Origin: CAZJFH01 sp964545205
Lineage (GTDB): Bacteria > Pseudomonadota > Alphaproteobacteria > Rhodospirillales > Magnetospirillaceae
Assembly: GCA_964545205.1 (NCBI GenBank)
Contig: CAZJFH010000095.1
Location: 1-14,570 of the forward strand
Reading direction: 5' to 3'
Length of the DNA stretch: 14,570 bases
The position numbers were made by a program, and so were the translations under genes. A model generated the notes under the pieces. It was not told where the DNA came from and did no database searches. It saw nothing but the letters and a program-made list of their open reading frames with translations. This document shows positions 1 to 6,562 of the stretch, piece by piece. Each line of letters starts with the position of its first letter. Position 1 is the first letter of the stretch.

Positions 1-90
1 CCGTTCCGCCCCGTCCCGAACCTTGCGGTCCGTCGCGGGAGGCCGGTTTCTAGTCGCCGGTCCGCCCGCGGTCAAGGACTATTTGCACGT

Positions 91-107
91 GCCGACGATG
101 CGTCGGC
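91..107. repeat. Short perfect hairpin in the left-edge intergenic DNA
   Basis: Arms GCCGACG and CGTCGGC flank a 3-base loop (ATG). No T-run follows on either strand, so it is not a convincing intrinsic terminator. It lies in the first 260 bases, where I see no supportable gene. Open frames there have no ribosome site and no recognisable protein. Chance occurrence is quite possible at this GC content. Confidence 0.3.
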
Positions 108-177
108 GGCGCGTCGAGCATTCCGGGGAGCCCTGCCCCGCACGGTCCATGCTCGATAGGATTTGTCGCTGTCGTCA

Positions 178-200
178 TCCCGGCCTCGGAGAGCCCGGGA
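178..200. repeat. Extragenic palindrome of the GTCATCCCGG type
   Basis: Arms TCCCGG and CCGGGA enclose an inner CTC-GGA-GAG mini-stem, separated from the outer stem by a C/C mismatch. The flank GTCATCCCGG resembles the start of small imperfect palindromes common between genes in alphaproteobacteria; that likeness is from memory, not a search. It starts about 60 bases downstream of the minus-strand SPOR lipoprotein stop. It could act as a transcript-end hairpin there, but no U-tract follows. Confidence 0.4.
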
Positions 201-260
201 CGCGCAAGAAACTGCAGTATATGCGCTCGCCGAGCCCGGTTCAAGGGGCAAGGGCGGAAA

Positions 261-1448
261 TCAGCCTCCCGCGAAGGCCGGCTCGCAGTACTGCTTGCGC
301 GCCTCGAGCTTGGCGCACAGCGCCTCCGCCGCGGCACGGTCGGACAGCGGCCCGGCCTTGAGCCGCCAGAACACGCCCTTGCCCGGCAGTTCGACGCGGG
401 TGACGCTCGGCGCCAGCGCGCCCAGCAGCGCGCCGTGGCGCTTGCGCAGCTGCGCCCAGCCGTCCCGCGCCGCCGATTCGGACTTGTACGAGGCGAGGTG
501 AACGGCGAAGCCGCCGGCCGGTTCGGCCGGCGCGGCGGCGGTGGCCGGGCGCGGCTCGGCCGGGATCAGGGTCTGCGGCGCCTCGTCGCGCGGCGGCGGC
601 GGCGGCAGGAAACGTTCGATCGCCGCGCGCTCGCGCGCCGCCTCCTCCGGCGACACCAGTCCGGCGGCCCGCAGCCCCTGCAGCCGGGCCAGCGTCGCCG
701 CGACGTCGGGCGGCGGCGGCGCCGGGGCGCGGACGCGCGGGTCGAGGGGCAGCAGGGCCTGCAGGATCGCCTGCCGTTCCAGCGCGTGCTCGCGCGGCGT
801 GATCGCCCCGCGCTCCAGGGCGCGGGTCAGCGATTCGAGCCGCTGGACGAACTGGTCGAGCCGCGGCGGCGGCCAATCGAGGCCGGCGGCCGGCGGCGCC
901 TCGCTGTAGCGCAGCAGCGCGCCGAGATTGTCGTTGCGGCGGGCCTGATACTCCTCCGGGGTGACCAGGCCGCGCTCGAGCAGCTGGCGCAGCACCTCGA
1001 ACCGCTGCGCGGCGTCGCCGGGCCGCGGCGCCTGCGCCTTCGCGGGGACCGCCCGGCCCTCCAGCCGCTCGATCGCCGCCGCGGCGATCTCGACCAGCGG
1101 CCGCGGCTCCGGCGTGCCGACCATCGCCGAGCCCTGCGGCTGCATCGCCTGCAGCGCGCGATAATACTCGACGGCGCGCGCCGTCCGTCCGGTGCGCTCG
1201 TAGACCACCGCCATGGCCAGCACGGCGCGGGGATCGCCGGGGTCGTCGTTGACGGCCTGGCCGGCGAGGGCCTCGGCGGCGGCGTAGTCGCCGCGCGACA
1301 GCGCCGCCATCGCGCGGTCGGTGAAGGCCGCCGTGCCACGGCCGGGCGCGCCGGAGCCGAGCGGCGGGTCCGAGGTGCAGCCGGCCGCCGCCAGCAGCGC
1401 CGCCGCCAGCGCCGCCTTGATCGCGCCTCGCGCCAGTCTTTCGATCAT
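261..1448 (-). CDS. SPOR-domain lipoprotein with TPR and three SHOCT-like repeats
   Basis: 395-residue predicted lipoprotein. Residues 1-24 form a signal peptide with a positive start, a hydrophobic core and the lipobox-like end LAAAGC, with lipidation expected at C24. Residues about 45-130 look like two TPR units (RGDYAAAEALAGQAV, then VYERTGRTARAVEYY). Three SHOCT-like helical repeats follow: LLERGLVTPEEYQAR (156-170), ALERGAITPREHALER (210-225) and LRAAGLVSPEEAARER (259-274). A proline/alanine linker leads to a C-terminal SPOR domain (about 312-395: FAVHLASYKS, FWRLKAGPLSD). SPOR domains bind denuded septal peptidoglycan, so an envelope or division role is inferred. An in-frame codon farther upstream (1520) exists, but the ATG at 1448 follows GGAGG by 5 bases and starts exactly at the signal peptide. 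The gene is divergent from the CYTH-CHAD gene. The domain calls are firm for SPOR and lipoprotein, moderate for SHOCT. Confidence 0.88.
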   Translation of the reverse strand: MIERLARGAIKAALAAALLAAAGCTSDPPLGSGAPGRGTAAFTDRAMAALSRGDYAAAEALAGQAVNDDPGDPRAVLAMAVVYERTGRTARAVEYYRALQAMQPQGSAMVGTPEPRPLVEIAAAAIERLEGRAVPAKAQAPRPGDAAQRFEVLRQLLERGLVTPEEYQARRNDNLGALLRYSEAPPAAGLDWPPPRLDQFVQRLESLTRALERGAITPREHALERQAILQALLPLDPRVRAPAPPPPDVAATLARLQGLRAAGLVSPEEAARERAAIERFLPPPPPRDEAPQTLIPAEPRPATAAAPAEPAGGFAVHLASYKSESAARDGWAQLRKRHGALLGALAPSVTRVELPGKGVFWRLKAGPLSDRAAAEALCAKLEARKQYCEPAFAGG

Positions 1449-1491
1449 CGCCGCCTCCGCCTCGCCCCCTGCCCCCCGGCAGGTCGCCACA

Positions 1492-1520
1492 AGATTGGCA
1501 AAGACGGCGGAGTCTGGCAA
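1492..1520 (-). promoter_or_regulatory. Possible promoter of the SPOR lipoprotein gene
   Basis: On the minus strand TTGCCA (5 of 6 to the sigma70 -35 box) is followed after 17 bases by CAATCT, a poor -10 match. It lies 44-72 bases upstream of the start codon, in the divergent spacer. The weak -10 makes this tentative. Confidence 0.25.
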
Positions 1521-1529
1521 CCGGCCCCT

Positions 1530-1546
1530 GGCGACGAATCGTCGCC
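1530..1546. promoter_or_regulatory. Perfect 17-bp palindrome, candidate operator
   Basis: Half-sites GGCGACGA and TCGTCGCC are exact reverse complements around a single central A. The palindrome ends one base before the -35 box of the plus-strand promoter at 1548 and lies just upstream of the possible minus-strand -35 box. The size and spacing suit a dimeric repressor or activator site. No regulator gene is nearby, so the binder is unknown. Confidence 0.45.
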
Positions 1547-1547
1547 T

Positions 1548-1575
1548 TTGCCGGCCGCGCGCCTTCGCCTATGAT
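1548..1575 (+). promoter_or_regulatory. Sigma70-type promoter of the CYTH-CHAD gene
   Basis: TTGCCG (4 of 6) is separated by 16 bases from TATGAT (5 of 6). A start near 1582 would give a leader of about 20 bases before the ATG at 1602. It is the best promoter match in the window. Confidence 0.5.
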
Positions 1576-1601
1576 CGGCCGCCACCTTGGGGCGCCCCGG
1601 C

Positions 1602-3119
1602 ATGGACGAGCGCGAGATCGAACTGAAGCTGCTGGCCACTCCCGCCGCGCTGCGGCGGCTGCAGCGGCAGCCCTGGCTGCGCGAGCTGAAACAGGGCCGC
1701 GCCGTCACCCGCACGCTGCGCACGCAATATTTCGACACGCCCGACGGCACCCTGCGCGCCGCGGGGGTCGCGGTGCGGGTGCGCAGCATCGGGCGCCACC
1801 GCATCCAGACCGTCAAGACCGGCGGCGAGTCGCTGGGCGGCATCAGCGTGCGCGGCGAGTGGGAGCGCGAGATCGCCGGCGACCGGCCCGAGGCGGCGGC
1901 GCTGGCCGACACGCCGCTGGCGCCGCTGTTCGCGCCGGCGACGGTTCGCGCGCTGCGCCCGACCGTGGCGACGGCCGTTCGCCGCACCGAGATGCTGGTC
2001 GACGGCGGCCAGGCGCTGATCACTCTGGCGTTCGACACCGGCAGCGTCAGCGCCGGCGACCGGACGCTGCCCCTGGCCGAGGTCGAGCTCGAACTGCGCC
2101 AGGGCCCGCCGCGCGCCCTGTTCGACCTCGCCCTGCGGCTGCACGAGGCGGCACCGCTGCGGATCGGCCGGGCCAGCAAGTTCGAGCGCGGCATGCGGCT
2201 GCTCGATCCGCGGGCCTCGGCGCCGTGCCGGTGGACCGGCTCGCCGGTGTCGCCGGGCAGCTCGGCGGCCGACGCGTTCCGCGCCGTCGCCCGCGCCTGC
2301 CTCGACCAGCTCGCCGCCAACGAGGACTGCCTGCTGGAGAGCGGCGATCCCGAGGCCGTGCACCAGGCCCGCGTGGCGCTGCGCCGCCTGCGCGCCGCCA
2401 TCGGCGGCTTCCGCGACATGGTCGCCGACGGCGAGTCGGCGACGGTCGAGCACGGACTGCGCGCGCTGCTGCGGCGGCTGGGGCCGGCCCGCGACGCCGA
2501 GGTGTTCGTTACCGAGATCCTGGCCCCGCCCGCCGCCCATCTCCGGGATTCGCCCGAACTGGCGCGGCTGCGGGAAGTCTACGAGGCGCGGCGGGCCGCC
2601 GGCGAATCGGAGGCGCGCGAAGCGCTGCTCGATCCCGCGTTCACGCGCCTGTGCCTGCAGCTCGGCGCCTGGATCGAGGGGGGCGACTGGCTGGCCGAAT
2701 CGCCCGCCGAGTCGGTGGAGGCGGCGGCCGCGCGCATCCTCGACCGCCGCCGGCGCAAGGTGCGCAAGGCGGCGGCGCGCTTCGCCGACATGACCGAATC
2801 CGAGCGCCACGCCTTGCGCATCTCCCTGAAGAAGCTGCGCTACGCCGCCGAGATGTTCCTGCCCCTGTTCCCCGGCAAGCCGAGCCGGCGCCATGTCGCC
2901 GCCGTCGCCGGGCTGCAGCAGATCCTGGGCGAGCTGAACGACATCGCGGTGGCGCGATCCGACCTCGCCGCCACCCTGCACCACGGCGACGCCGAGTTGC
3001 GCCACGCCGCCGGGCTGGTCGTCGGCTGGCACGCCCGCCGCGAGAAGCGCCTGCTGGCCAAGGCGGCGAAGGCCTGCGAGCGGCTGCGCAAGCTGCCGCG
3101 TTTCTGGAAGGAGTCTTGA
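1602..3119 (+). CDS. CYTH-CHAD domain protein (inorganic triphosphatase-like)
   Basis: 505 residues in two domains. The N-terminal CYTH domain (about 1-205) begins with the diagnostic ExExK metal/phosphate motif E5-I-E7-L-K9. It continues with basic and acidic strands lining a phosphate tunnel (RTQYFDTPDGTLR at 40-52, VAVRVRS, QTVKTGG, EWERE, VELELRQG). The C-terminal CHAD domain (about 222-500) is an alpha-helical, His/Lys/Arg-rich fold (AVHQARVALRRLR at 252-264, RISLKKLRYAAEMF at 406-419) known to bind polyphosphate. The family hydrolyses inorganic triphosphate; E. coli YgiF has this order and a similar length. The enzyme is cytosolic, with no signal or membrane segment. ATG 1602 is chosen because the CYTH motif must sit at the extreme N-terminus; the ribosome site (GGGGCGCC) is weak. 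The gene may be transcribed together with the 47-residue peptide 55 bases downstream. Confidence 0.92.
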   Translation: MDEREIELKLLATPAALRRLQRQPWLRELKQGRAVTRTLRTQYFDTPDGTLRAAGVAVRVRSIGRHRIQTVKTGGESLGGISVRGEWEREIAGDRPEAAALADTPLAPLFAPATVRALRPTVATAVRRTEMLVDGGQALITLAFDTGSVSAGDRTLPLAEVELELRQGPPRALFDLALRLHEAAPLRIGRASKFERGMRLLDPRASAPCRWTGSPVSPGSSAADAFRAVARACLDQLAANEDCLLESGDPEAVHQARVALRRLRAAIGGFRDMVADGESATVEHGLRALLRRLGPARDAEVFVTEILAPPAAHLRDSPELARLREVYEARRAAGESEAREALLDPAFTRLCLQLGAWIEGGDWLAESPAESVEAAAARILDRRRRKVRKAAARFADMTESERHALRISLKKLRYAAEMFLPLFPGKPSRRHVAAVAGLQQILGELNDIAVARSDLAATLHHGDAELRHAAGLVVGWHARREKRLLAKAAKACERLRKLPRFWKES

Positions 3120-3174
3120 CTGCGGCGCCGGCGGCGCCATGTCAGCCTGCGACTCCATGCGCAGGGGGCGAGCG

Positions 3175-3318
3175 ATGAACTGGTTCCTGTGGCCGGGCAA
3201 CAAGGTGTGCGATCTCGTCGGCCTGCACGATCCCGACGACCGACAGGTGCTGCGGCTGTTCGCCAACATGATCATCTGGGGCGCGGCCATCGTGGTGACC
3301 GCGCTGGCGCTGGCCTGA
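3175..3318 (+). CDS. Small single-pass membrane protein, 47 residues
   Basis: The protein begins MNWFLWPGNKVCDLVGL. A short soluble stretch with an acidic HDPDDRQ segment (18-24) leads to a hydrophobic helix of about residues 28-47 (LFANMIIWGAAIVVTALALA) that ends the protein. AGGGGG lies about 7 bases before the ATG. All but three of its codons end in G or C (the exceptions are two GAT and one CGA), as in real genes here. It starts 55 bases after the CYTH-CHAD stop on the same strand, so co-transcription is likely. I do not recognise a family. Type II or tail-anchored topology is inferred only from the terminal helix. It could be a subunit or regulator of a membrane complex, but nothing shows which. 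Confidence 0.7.
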   Translation: MNWFLWPGNKVCDLVGLHDPDDRQVLRLFANMIIWGAAIVVTALALA

Positions 3319-3321
3319 CCG

Positions 3322-3501
3322 TCAGGTGTCGTCGCGCCGCGAGCCGTCGAGCTCGCGCTCGGCCCTGGCCTTCTCCTGCGCCTCGCGATCGCGCTCCGCC
3401 TTGGTGCGGCCGTACCGGACCCGGTTTTCGGCTGCGGTCTTGTCGGCCTCGGCGTTGCGCCGAGCCTTGCGGTAACGGTTGAGATTGACCACCTCGGCCA
3501 T
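3322..3501 (-). CDS. DUF4169 family protein, 59 residues
   Basis: A small, very charged, probably helical protein. It begins MAEVVNLNRYRKARRNAEA and contains the family's central NRVRYGRTKAERDRE block (26-40), then a basic/acidic tail ending LDGSRRDDT. This matches DUF4169, an uncharacterised family of about 60 residues that I know from alphaproteobacteria. Its function is unknown; the charge and length could suit nucleic-acid or protein binding. GGGAGG at 3507-3512 lies 5 bases before the ATG, an excellent ribosome site that fixes the start. The stop codon is separated by only 3 bases from the stop of the convergent 47-residue membrane protein gene. Confidence 0.88.
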   Translation of the reverse strand: MAEVVNLNRYRKARRNAEADKTAAENRVRYGRTKAERDREAQEKARAERELDGSRRDDT

Positions 3502-3580
3502 CGAAACCTCCCGTCTGGCGGAGGCTTCAGCTTAGGCCGGCGGCCCGGCGGAAAAAAGAGCCGCGACGACGATTATCCGC

Positions 3581-3609
3581 TTGCGCCGTCCCGCGAGGGC
3601 TGATATTTC
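3581..3609 (+). promoter_or_regulatory. Probable promoter of tRNA-Asp
   Basis: TTGCGC, a 17-base spacer, then TATTTC, ending 14 bases before the first base of the mature tRNA. Spacing and position fit a short 5' leader; the boxes are only partial matches to consensus. Confidence 0.4.
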
Positions 3610-3622
3610 TCCCGGCCTCCGC

Positions 3623-3699
3623 GGGGGTGTAGCTCAGTTGGTTAGAGCGCTGGCCTGTCACGCCAGAGGTCGCGGGTTCGAGCCCCGTCACTCCCGCCA
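3623..3699 (+). tRNA. tRNA-Asp (anticodon GTC)
   Basis: A complete 77-base cloverleaf. The acceptor arms GGGGGTG and CACTCCC pair with one G-U. The D arm is GCTC/GAGC around AGTTGGTTA. The anticodon arm is CTGGC/GCCAG with loop CTGTCAC, anticodon GTC at 3657-3659. The T arm is GCGGG/CCCGT (one G-U pair) with loop TTCGAGC. The discriminator is G, as in tRNA-Asp identity, and CCA is encoded at 3697-3699. It reads Asp codons GAC and GAT. No intron and no T-rich terminator are visible downstream. The 107 bases between the tRNA and the next gene hold no recognisable feature, and there is no duplicated 3' end that would mark an integrated element. Confidence 0.97.
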
Positions 3700-3806
3700 T
3701 TCCCTCCAGAAGCGACCGAAGACCTCGACGCCGCGGCCGAGCCGCCGGCGGTGGTCGCGTTCGATTCCGGCCGGGAGCGCCGCCTACGCGGGCTGGCGTG
3801 GCCGTC

Positions 3807-6482
3807 TCAGGCCAGCGACGGCGCCCACTGCCCCAGGAAGTCCGCCGCCGGCACCGGACGCCCCCACAGGAAGCCCTGCCCCAGATGACAGTTCTGGCCG
3901 CGCAGGAACGCCGCCTGGTCCTCCTTCTCGACGCCTTCGGCGACGATCTTGAGCTGCAGCGTCCGCGCCAGGTTGATGATCGCGCAGGCGATCGCGGCAT
4001 CGTCCTTGTCCTCGGGGATGTCCTTGACGAACGAGCGGTCGATCTTGAGCGCGTCGACCGGGAAGCGCTTCAGATAGGCCAGCGAGGAATAGCCGGTGCC
4101 GAAGTCGTCGATCGACAGGCTGATGCCCAGGTTCTTCAGGCCGCGCATCACCGCGATCGCCGCCTCGGCGTTGTCGACCAGCATGCTCTCGGTCAGTTCG
4201 AGTTCGAGCAGCGCCGGATCGATCTCGGTCTCGGCCAGAATCTCGCGCACGCTGTCGACGAGGTCCGGCTGATGGAACTGGCGCGCCGACAGGTTGACCG
4301 AGATCGGGATGCCGCTCAGGCCGATCGCCTCCCAGGACTTGATCTGGGAGCAGGCGCTGCGAATCACCCAGGTGCCGATCGGCAGGATCAGCCCGGTCTC
4401 CTCGGCGACCGGAATGAAGGCCGCCGGCGACACCGCCCCCAGTTCGCCGTTGGTCCAGCGCAGCAAGGCCTCGGCGCCGGCGATGCGGCCGTTCGTCAGG
4501 TCGATCTTGGGCTGGTAGCACAGATGCATCTCGTCGCGGTTCAGGGCGTGCCGCAGGCCGCGCTCGACGGTGGCGCGATGCAGCGCCTCGGCGCCGAGAT
4601 CGGCCGAGAAGAACTTGAAGGTGTTGCCGCCGCCACGCTTGGCGTGATGCGCCGCCATGTCGACGTTGCGCAGCACGTTGGCCATGTCCTCGCCATGCGC
4701 CGGATAAAGAGCGACGCCGACGCTGCCCGAGAGATAGATCTCGCGGCCCTCGACGTGGAACGGCTGGAACAGGGTCGACAGGATCACCTGGGCCAGCGCC
4801 GAGGCGGTCGCCTCGTCGCCGATCGCCGGCAGGATCACCGTGAATTCGTCGCCGCCGAGCCGCGCCACGGTGTCGTTGCGGCGGACGCATTCGGAGAGCC
4901 GCTTGGCCACCGCCTGGAGCACCAGGTCGCCGAAGCGGTGCCCCATCGAATCGTTGACCTTCTTGAAGTTGTCGAGGTCGATGAACAGCACCGCGACCTG
5001 ATTGCCCTCGGCGTTCGCGGTGGCGATGGCGTCGGCCAGCCGCTCCTGGAACAGGCTTCGGTTAGGCAGCCCGGTCAGCGAATCGTGGCTGGCCAGGAAG
5101 CGCAGATGCTGTTCGGCCTGCTTGCGGCGGGTGATGTCGTGGATGACGGCGATGAACAGCCGGTTGTCGGCCAGCTTCAGCTCGTTGAACGCCAGATCGA
5201 CGGGGAAGGCGTGCCCGCGCTTGTGCCGCCCCTCGGCCTCGCGGGTGGCGCCCAGTTCCACCTCCTGGCGCTCGCGACCGGGATGGAAGCCGGGAATGAC
5301 GGTCGAGATCGGCAGCCCGATCAGCTCGGCGGCGCTGTAGCCGAAGATCGACTCGGCCGCCGGATTGACCGATTCGATGCGACCGCCCTCGTCCATCGAG
5401 ACGATGCCCTCGGCGACGGTGGCCATGATCTTGCGCAGCCGCTCCTCGCGCGCCAGCACGGCGCGGATGGCCCGGTTGCGCTCGGTGATGTCGCGGGCGA
5501 CGATCATCGCCGCCTCGTGCCGGCCTTCCTCGCGGTAGCGCATCACCGCCACCTCGACGTCGATCTCCTTGCCGTCGCTGCGGACGAACTTCATCGGCAC
5601 CCGATGGCGTTCGCCCATCAGGCTGCTCATGTCGTCCTCGGCCAGCTCCCGGTAGTCGGGATGCACGAAACTGCTGAACGCCTGGCCCACCGCGCGCTCC
5701 GCCGGCCACAGCGCCAGCATGTCGGCGCCGGCGGCGTTGATCATCTCGATGCGGCCCTCGCGGGCCAGGCAGATCATGTCGGGCGCCAGGTCGAGCAGGC
5801 CGCGCGAGCCCTTCTCGCTCTGCGCCACGACGCCTTCGAGCCGCTTCTTGTCGAGGAAGTCGTCGAGCACCCCGAGCAGGTGTCGGCCGGCCTTGAAGAT
5901 GTCCTGGATGTATTCGTTGTAGCGCGGCGGCGAGATCTGGCCGAGGAGCCCTTCCTTCATGATCTCGGCGAAACCGATGATCGTGTTCAGCGGCGTGCGC
6001 ATCTCGTGGCTGACGGTGGCCAGGAACTCCATGCGCACCTTCGAGGCGGCTTCGGCCTCCTGGCGCACCTGCTCGATCAGGCGCTCGCGGCTGCGCAGCG
6101 GCGTCAGGTCGTCGAGGCTGAGGAGGACGCCGTCGCCGGCGCGCGCGACGCGAATCCGCAACGCCCGCTCCTCGTCGCAGGTCGCGACGGTCCGCTCGCA
6201 GTCGAAGCCGCGGCCGGTCTCGACGACATCGGCCATGCGCTGGACCAGGCGCGCGTCGAGCAGGCGGGCCAGCCCGCTGTCCTGATTGCCGCCGAAGCTG
6301 GACGCGAAGGCGGTGCTGGCGAGCAGGCAGCGAAAATCGACGATGCGCGCGCCCTTCCGGACGGGATCGAGCAGCGCGATCGCCAGGTCGGAATCGGACA
6401 GCAGCGCGGACAGCAGGTCGGTGGCGACCGCCTCCGCGTTCGCCTCTTCGCGACTCGCCTCCCCGACCAGACCGGAATTCAT
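3807..6482 (-). CDS. PAS/GGDEF/EAL c-di-GMP enzyme with an orphan HisKA segment
   Basis: 891 residues, cytosolic, no membrane helix. Order: a degenerate N-terminal sensor-like region (about 20-130); a histidine-kinase dimerisation segment (about 148-213) with FLATVSHEMRTPLNTIIGF and H159; two PAS domains (about 228-335 and 345-455, each ending with DIT-R); a GGDEF domain with intact GGDEF at 543-547 and an RxxD inhibitory site R534-D537 five residues upstream; and an EAL domain with E671-A-L, NLSARQF, ELTES, DDFGTG (792-797), KIDRSF and EGVE. All residues needed for c-di-GMP synthesis and hydrolysis look present, so it may do either, set by PAS input and GTP. No HATPase domain follows the HisKA, so it cannot phosphorylate itself in the usual way. 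The ATG at 6482 has only a weak GGGG ribosome site. It has its own promoter candidate at 6512-6540 and probably forms a single-gene unit. Confidence 0.95.
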   Translation of the reverse strand: MNSGLVGEASREEANAEAVATDLLSALLSDSDLAIALLDPVRKGARIVDFRCLLASTAFASSFGGNQDSGLARLLDARLVQRMADVVETGRGFDCERTVATCDEERALRIRVARAGDGVLLSLDDLTPLRSRERLIEQVRQEAEAASKVRMEFLATVSHEMRTPLNTIIGFAEIMKEGLLGQISPPRYNEYIQDIFKAGRHLLGVLDDFLDKKRLEGVVAQSEKGSRGLLDLAPDMICLAREGRIEMINAAGADMLALWPAERAVGQAFSSFVHPDYRELAEDDMSSLMGERHRVPMKFVRSDGKEIDVEVAVMRYREEGRHEAAMIVARDITERNRAIRAVLAREERLRKIMATVAEGIVSMDEGGRIESVNPAAESIFGYSAAELIGLPISTVIPGFHPGRERQEVELGATREAEGRHKRGHAFPVDLAFNELKLADNRLFIAVIHDITRRKQAEQHLRFLASHDSLTGLPNRSLFQERLADAIATANAEGNQVAVLFIDLDNFKKVNDSMGHRFGDLVLQAVAKRLSECVRRNDTVARLGGDEFTVILPAIGDEATASALAQVILSTLFQPFHVEGREIYLSGSVGVALYPAHGEDMANVLRNVDMAAHHAKRGGGNTFKFFSADLGAEALHRATVERGLRHALNRDEMHLCYQPKIDLTNGRIAGAEALLRWTNGELGAVSPAAFIPVAEETGLILPIGTWVIRSACSQIKSWEAIGLSGIPISVNLSARQFHQPDLVDSVREILAETEIDPALLELELTESMLVDNAEAAIAVMRGLKNLGISLSIDDFGTGYSSLAYLKRFPVDALKIDRSFVKDIPEDKDDAAIACAIINLARTLQLKIVAEGVEKEDQAAFLRGQNCHLGQGFLWGRPVPAADFLGQWAPSLA

Positions 6483-6511
6483 GCAACCCCACGCGCTGGC
6501 AGACCTCGGCC

Positions 6512-6540
6512 AGCATAGTCCAAATGTTGCATTAAGGTAA
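6512..6540 (-). promoter_or_regulatory. Possible promoter of the GGDEF/EAL gene
   Basis: On the minus strand TTACCT (3 of 6) is followed after exactly 17 bases by TATGCT (4 of 6). This gives a leader of roughly 25 bases before the ATG. It lies in the only clearly AT-richer patch between trmJ and the GGDEF/EAL gene. Confidence 0.35.
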
Positions 6541-6562
6541 GCCTAAGGGGTGACACAAAATC

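Noticed and set aside
1..260. Small coding frames on both strands at the left edge
   Set aside because: None has a ribosome site, a recognisable protein or clear codon bias. Apart from two short hairpins I see nothing supportable there.
3124..3138. GGCGCC-GGC-GGCGCC hairpin after the CYTH-CHAD stop as a terminator
   Set aside because: No T-run follows, and the next small gene begins only about 36 bases later. GC-rich short palindromes arise easily here.
1569..3290. A 573-codon open frame antisense to CYTH-CHAD
   Set aside because: It is Gln/Gly/Ala/Arg-rich shadow sequence that also runs across the small membrane-protein gene; no motif supports it.
3623..3806. tRNA-Asp as an integration site for a mobile element
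   Set aside because: No repeat of the tRNA 3' end, integrase or phage gene is present anywhere in the window.
3798..6518. A 906-codon open frame antisense to the GGDEF/EAL gene
   Set aside because: Its translation is low-complexity and rich in Arg, Gln, Asp and His, with no recognisable domain, whereas the opposite strand shows complete catalytic motifs. Long antisense frames are expected at this GC content.
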